DNA from: Acanthamoeba castellanii str. Neff
Taxonomy: Eukaryota > Discosea > Longamoebia > Acanthamoebidae
Direction: 5' to 3'
Assembly (NCBI RefSeq): GCF_000313135.1
Contig: NW_004457380.1
Coordinates: forward strand, 9,608-21,938
Length of the DNA stretch: 12,331 bases
The notes beneath the pieces were generated by a model. That model ran no database searches. It was given only the letters and a program-made list of their open reading frames with translations, and was not told where the DNA came from. The position numbers and the translations under genes are program-made. Positions 6,924 through 12,331 of the stretch are shown in pieces (position 1 is the stretch's first letter; each line of letters starts with the position of its first letter).

Positions 6924-9900
6924 TCGGGTACCTTGGCGAGCACGTCGGCAAGGACAGTAACCTGGCGACGGAGCGCGTCGGAGGCGCCTTCGCCCTGCCA
7001 CAGGAACAACTGCTTGCCGCCAGAGGTGAGCAGGAAGCAGTCGCGCGAGTTGAGCCACTTCCTCTTGGCCGGTATCTGTACAGCCCGCATGGCGAACGCG
7101 TCCGCCAGGCCCCGCACGTGGTACAGCGCGTCTTTCTTTGCGCTGTGCTTCCCCCTGCGTGAGGCGTAGGGGACCATGGTGAGCGTTGTGCATTGCGTCG
7201 CGCGCAAGTCCATCAGGTGTAGCTGACTACGTACTGAGGGCCGAGATGCACGATCATGCGTCCCTGGAAGAGCTTGAGGAAGTGGAGCGGTTCCTTGCCC
7301 TGAGCCACGCGCACGGTGTCGGCGTCACCTCCCCTCCGCTTGACGATGTCCAAAATGTCCTTGGTCTTCATCGCTGCCGCGCCCTGTGTACACAGCCTGC
7401 AGTGAGCACCACCACCGTACCACCACCCCCGACCACGCAAATAAAAGGTTGACTTGAGTGGTACCTTGTCCTGCCGAGAGGCGTGGGCACCCTGCCAGTA
7501 GTAGATGAGCCAACGGATCTGCTCCGACTGCCCCGTGAAACCGCCGTGCCGGTAGGTCCACAGCATGACGTAGGCCTCCGCGCTGCATTACACGAAAACA
7601 CGCCCCTCCCCAGTGAGCGCGCGTGTGGGACCCAGAGAAAAAGAGAAAGGGCTCTGATGGGGGGAAGAGGCACCTGTAGAAGATGCCGTGCTTCTCTTTG
7701 GAGTACTCCTCGAGCTCGTAGGTCTTGTTGTTCACGATCCACATCTCCAGCGTGCCGCTCTGACCGTCGTCGTTCGCCCTGCGCAATCCATCACATGTGA
7801 GAACGGCCGTAGTACCAACCAACACTAACATACGCGATAGAGAGCTAGGTCGCGTACCACGGGACATCGAGGACTGGGCGAACACCCGTGTGCAGAGCGC
7901 GAATGTCGACTCTCTCCTGCTCCTTTTTGCGCTTCTCCAGGGCCGATGTCAGGCGCACGCGAGACTTGACTCTGTTCAGCGTGCCGGTCTTCTTCTGCTC
8001 GCGTAGTTACGATACCACACACGTCAACCGAGTGCACAGACGCTGCCGACCACAAGCCGAGAGGGGAGGTACGTACCTTCTTGAGAGCGATGGGACTGCC
8101 GCCGCCGGGGATGGGGCTGCCAAAGGGACCTTCGTTGGCTTCGCCCCACCCGACAAACTTCTCGCGGAAGAGGATCGACTCGCCGCCATCGGTCTCGCGC
8201 TCGATGTACAGCCACTCCGACCGACCCTCCTGGCCTCGGATGTCGTTCGCGTAGTTGATGGCCCACGTCCTGTGGTCGGGGTTGGCGTTCCTTCCTGCCA
8301 ATACCAACCAGAGCGCACATCAGCACGTGTGTTGCCGCAACACGACACGTACACACGCATTTCGGAAATAAGAGAGGAATGTAAGGAAAATAGGTAATGT
8401 ACCGAGCCACACGTAGACTGAACCGGGTCCGCAATCGAGCAGGTAGCACTTGTCCTTCTCGAGGAGGTCCTTGGTCGGGTGGGTGCCGAAATCGACCATC
8501 TCCGACTTGAACTGGCCCTCGACCTTGTGGAGCTTCTCGAGGGTGAGCTGCGAGTGGAACGTGCGCTCGAACGCGATGTCATTACCGCCCGCCTCGGCCG
8601 ACATCAGGTCCTCCTCCTTGCCTCCGCCCTGCCGATATATATCAACAACGCAACGCCCAGTCAGCACCCGCCCATGTGAGTGAGTGATATATGTATAAAG
8701 GACGTACGAGGAGTTGCCAGAAGGTCTTGGAGGCGGCATCGCGCTTTTCGTCCTTCTCGTTGAAATCGGAGTCGGCCTTCCTGCGCACGGTGACGACCTG
8801 CGCCCTTCCGCCGCATTCGTGGAAGTTGATCCGCTTGGTCAGCTCGAGGGCCTTGGCCTTCTCCTGCACGCGCGCAACCCAACACACAAAAAGTCAGCAC
8901 ACCGGTTTCCAGCTGACGGGGTGGAAAGAAGAAGAAGAAGCGAACCATGCGGTTGGCCTCCTGGCCGTAGAAGACGTAGAGTGTGTCGCGAGAGTAGAGC
9001 AGGTAGGCGTCGCCCTCGTTCATGGCCTTGACCGTCTTCTCGATGAGCGTGGACTGCACCTTGCGCCTGCCCTTGAGCTGCACCAGCTTCTCCACGAAGT
9101 TTTCGTCTTCAAAAGCGAAACACATGATTAACACAACAATCGCAAAAGATAAGTAATAATAATTAAATGTTGTGTGGTGAGTGTACCTTTTTCTTTGGCT
9201 TTTTCGTGGAAGGCCTTGATGATGTTCTTGCGATCCTGCTTCTCGTCCTCCTTCTTCTTGAGGATGGACTCGGCCCGGCGTCGCCGCATCATCTCCTCGT
9301 AGTCCTCCTCGGCAGCCGGATCGGCGCTGGGCGACGACTCGGCCACCTGTCCACGCAGGGGTTCGGGAGACGCGGCGGGAGACCCAGCGCCAGCGGCGGC
9401 GGCCTTGCGTTGGAAGATGCGCTGCCGCATCTTCTCCGCCTCGGTGAGGCCGGCATCAGCGCTGGACCCAGGCTGGGCCTCTGCCGGACTAGACCTCGCA
9501 ACCGACGCGGGCGACGCGGGAAGCTCGGTGGCCTCGATCCTGCGCGCACGCACACACATTTCAATCAGTCGGCGCAATAGCAGAGCAGCAGCCAACGCGA
9601 GCGGTGTCTTAGCGGAGAGCGCACTTGGCACCACAGCCCGTGCAGAAGGGACCACGAAGCGGCACGCCGCACTCGCGACAGAACTTGGGCAAAGTGGCCT
9701 GTCGATATCAACAGCGATGAACACAGGGTCAGCTCATGAAAGAGAAACGCAAAGCAAGACTTGAACAACAAAACATTCTCATTTTCTGAGAAAATGTCAA
9801 GCGTGCGCCTACCTGCGCCACCTTGAAGGCTTCGTGAACGATCTGCCTCTCCGCACGCGGAATGCTGGCCTGGCGCAGCTGTTCACTGGAATTGGTAACA

Positions 9901-11180
9901 CACGCGCGCAAGTCGCACCGCCGATGAGTGCGTCGGGAAGCCATGGCTTAAGGGGAAATAGAGAGATAGAGACGGGAGGTATATATACCGGCGCTCCTCG
10001 GCACGCTCAGCACGACTCCGGATTGTGGGGAGCCGCTTGCCGGTCGGTGCGCGGGCGCGGGTCTTCTGCGGAGCGGCCAGAATGGTGCTGCCATCGGAGG
10101 TCACCGCATCCAGCACCGAAACCTTCCTCGCCGGTGAGTCCGTCTGTACACCACCGCCACGAGATCAGCAAAAACTGGACGGGATAAAGAAAGAAAGCTT
10201 CTACCGCTTCAAGGGAATACGACGTACCGCGCGGGGAGACTTGGCAGGTTGCAGCAGCTGCTTTTCCTTCTCCTTCTCCTTTTTTTCGCGCTCTTCGCGC
10301 TCCTTGCGGGCCTTGTCCTCCTTCTCCTGCCTCTCGCGCTCCTCTTTGTCCTTTCTGTCGCGCTCCTCTTTTTCTTTGGCAGCCGCCGACTCTGCCTGTT
10401 GCTGCTGCTGCTTCTCTGCTTGCTGCTGCTTCTGCTGCTGCTGGGCTGCCCTCTCCCTTTCCTCTTCCTCGGCCTTCTGCCTGATCTCCTCTTCCTTCAT
10501 CTTGATGGCCTGCAGCACCGCGTGCTTCTCGTTGAAGCGCTTGACCGAGGCGGCCTTGAGCGCAACCAACCTAGACTCACGGAGCACACAAGCCACGAGT
10601 TAGTCGATGGGTGGTGGGCGGTGGGTGGTGGAAAGTAAATGAGTGCGACCGTTACCGTTGCTTGCGTTCCTCGGCTTCCTTTTCGAGCTCCTCCTTCTCC
10701 TTGATGGCCTCCTCCTTCTTCTGCTGCCCAAAGTTACGCAGGGCGGCCAGCCTGGCCTCGCGCTCGCGTGCCCTTTGTTCGAACAGCTCCTTCTTCTTCT
10801 CCTCGGCCGTCTTGGGCGTCTCTGCCGCAGTGACGGCAAAGCGGACTCCTCCGGCCTAAGGTACCAACGAAAGATGGTCAGCGCTGGCCCTCAACCACAC
10901 GCAACTGAGCAGAAGAAAAAGGCCCAACGAGAGCGGGAACACAGTACCGCGGAGGGACCGGCGGCCTCGGCTTCGGGCTTCTTGATGGTGATGCCCTGAC
11001 GCAGCTGCTCCAGCTTGGCCTGTCTCTCCTGCGCTCTCTTCTCCAGCGCCTCCTTTTTCCTGTGCTCGATCTGCAACCTGTTGTATGCGATGGTGCGGTG
11101 TTGGCCCAGTGAGTACGACACACGCCCGCACACGTCGGCACACACATCACCGCACGCACGCACACACGCACACGCACGCA

Positions 11181-11244
<64 letters not shown>

Positions 11245-12331
11245 CGAAAGTGAAAGCGAATAGCACGGTGCGTGTACCTCCTTTCGGTATCCTTCTTCAT
11301 GCGCTCCTCCTCTTCCTTGAGGCGCCTCTCCTCGGCCTCTTCTGCCTCCTTCTGCTTCTTCTCCTCTTCCTCCTGCCTCTTCTTTTCGTCTGCCTCACGC
11401 CGAGCGGTGGCCAGCTGCTCCTCCTGCTTCCGCTGCTCCGCCTGGGCCTCCTCTTGCTCCTTGAGCTGGCGCTGCTTCTCCTCGTCGGCCTTGCGCGCGG
11501 CCTCCTGTTCCTCCGCTGTCGCGTCGTCGTCGTCATCGACCTCGAGGCCCTCAGCCTGCTGCTGCCGCTTGAGCTCCTCGGCCACCTTCCTGGCCTCCTC
11601 CTCCTTCTTGCGTATCTCCTCGGCCTCGAGCTTGGAGGTCTCGGCCTCCAACTGACGGATCTCCTCCACCATCTTCCGCATCTCGTCATCGTGCTGCAGA
11701 TCGAAGCCCAAACGCACGCAAAGAGAAAGAGCGATCAGTCCCAAACAGGTCAGCACGTTGGCGAAGGGAGCGACGAGAGTGAAGAGTGAGAGCCGTACGA
11801 CTTCGCCGGAGTGGATGGCCTGCTCGATGTCGGCGAGCTCCTCGGCACGGTTGGCGAACTTCTTGGTCTTCTTCCTCTTGAGCTTCTTGGTCTTGCTCTT
11901 CTTCAGCGTGCTGCCGGAGTCCTCCTTCTTCTTCTTTTTCTTCTTCTTTTTCTTGTCGCCCTCTGCGGCCGCGGCTTCGCTTTCGTCGGCGCCCGGTCTG
12001 GCGATGGTCGACTTGGACTTCTTTGACTTGCCCTCTCCACTCTTGGATTTCTTCTTCTTGCCACTCGACTTCTTGCTTTCGCCGGAAGCCAACTTGGATT
12101 TCTGCATCAGAGTGGAAGAGCGACACGCGAGACATACCACCCACACACGCACACACACACCACACACACACGGGATTGATTAGTAAAGTTGGCCGAGCGC
12201 ACGCATACGTGCCAAGAATGGGGAGCATGCCTTTTTCTTTTTCTTCTTGATGGTGGACGGTGACTCGGCGAGCAGGACGGCATCGGCGGACTGCGACATG
12301 GTCGACTCGTCGTCTTCGCGACTCTGCTGCA
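5762..12331 (-). CDS. Supervillin/villin-like actin-binding protein (5' end may lie outside)
   Basis: Exons: 12299..12231, 12101..11799, 11693..11278, 11077..10948, 10855..10656, 10570..10228, 10143..9989, 9885..9813, 9698..9625, 9539..9187, 9106..8946, 8863..8708, 8628..8403, 8294..8077, 7994..7858, 7778..7674, 7582..7465, 7383..7235, 7154..6932, 6815..6606, 6516..6415, 6340..6229, 6127..5988, 5899..5762. All phases agree, giving 1436 residues from the ATG at 12299; the frame stays open to the window edge (QQSREDDEST), so the start may lie beyond. Residues 1-540 are Lys/Glu/Gln-rich coiled coil with polylysine and polyaspartate runs and a WH2-like motif (283-296). A zinc ribbon lies at C570, C573, C582 and C585, followed by an Ala/Pro linker. 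Five gelsolin-like repeats start near 706; LVQLKGRRKVQSTLIE and ASKTFWQLLGGG closely resemble supervillin. The headpiece is about 1370-1436 (LSEEEFKTVLQMTKDEF, LPPWKQNKL). It is expected to act at the actin-membrane cortex. The first intron would need a GC donor; M at 12107 is an alternative start. Confidence 0.88.
6869..6922. repeat. (TG)27 microsatellite in a supervillin-like intron
   Basis: Twenty-seven perfect TG units lie in the intron 6931..6816. On the sense (minus) strand this reads (CA)27 and starts close after the donor. Tracts of this kind bind hnRNP-L-like splicing factors in animals; any such role here is inference. Confidence 0.95.
11190..11243. repeat. (CA)27 microsatellite in a supervillin-like intron
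   Basis: Twenty-seven perfect CA units lie in the intron 11277..11078. On the sense strand this reads (GT)27, the complement of the tract at 6869-6922. A degenerate CACG/CGCA stretch extends it to about 11128. Confidence 0.95.
12139..12171. repeat. Short CA-rich microsatellite in the first visible supervillin-like intron
   Basis: Imperfect CA units lie in 12230..12102, the intron that would use a GC donor. This matches the microsatellite habit of the other introns and supports reading the stretch as intronic. Confidence 0.6.

Noticed and set aside
11085..11789. Plus-strand frame with His/Thr repeats and long Leu runs
   Set aside because: It comes from the CA microsatellite and the antisense of the coiled-coil exons; there is no domain.
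11686..12228. Alternative minus-strand frame rich in Glu/Arg overlapping the supervillin-like N-terminus
   Set aside because: Low-complexity AAG/GAG DNA is open in more than one frame. The Lys-rich frame continues in phase with FANRAEELADIEQAI and the following exons, while this one does not.

Overview
The window is eukaryotic nuclear DNA: every convincing gene is on the minus strand and is split by many short GT-AG introns (about 57-200 bases) that often carry CA/GT-type microsatellites. GC-rich coding sequence, compact spacing and a gene set built around actin and small-GTPase biology suggest a free-living amoebozoan of the Acanthamoeba type. That is an inference from style, not a proven assignment. 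I rebuilt exon structures by hand from splice signals, reading phase and protein family patterns.

Reading the minus strand from right to left: (1) 12331-5762 holds one large gene of at least 25 exons for a supervillin/villin-like protein. It has a Lys/Glu-rich coiled-coil N-terminal half with a WH2-like motif, a four-cysteine zinc ribbon, five gelsolin-like repeats and a C-terminal villin headpiece. (2) 5761-5352 is intergenic and contains a perfect 27-bp-arm palindrome carrying two CACGTG boxes. (3) 5351 to about 2849 encodes a six-bladed Kelch propeller followed by an F-box, the reverse of the common F-box-first order. The blades are separated by introns that are all phase 1 at the same structural position. 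(4) 2785-1710 encodes a Rac/Rho-family GTPase with a CAAX box (CIMS) and Pro at the position of the catalytic Gln61. It follows so closely, and the F-box gene end is so ambiguous, that the two may form a single Kelch-F-box-Rac polypeptide. (5) 1569-712 is a broken ESCRT-III gene of CHMP7/Snf7 type. Its middle part lies on the opposite strand (about 828-1080), as if a roughly 250-bp internal segment had been inverted. (6) 711-327 is an intergenic region with repeated CCAAT boxes. (7) 326 to the left edge is the start of an unrecognised acidic protein.

The supervillin-like protein and the Rac would both act on the actin cortex. The Kelch-F-box protein is expected to be a substrate adaptor of an SCF ubiquitin ligase. 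Apart from that shared theme and the possible fusion, nothing shows that the neighbours work as a system. The points most worth checking are the internal inversion in the ESCRT-III locus, the possible Kelch-F-box-Rac fusion, the natural P61 in the Rac, and the WH2 plus zinc-ribbon additions to a supervillin.
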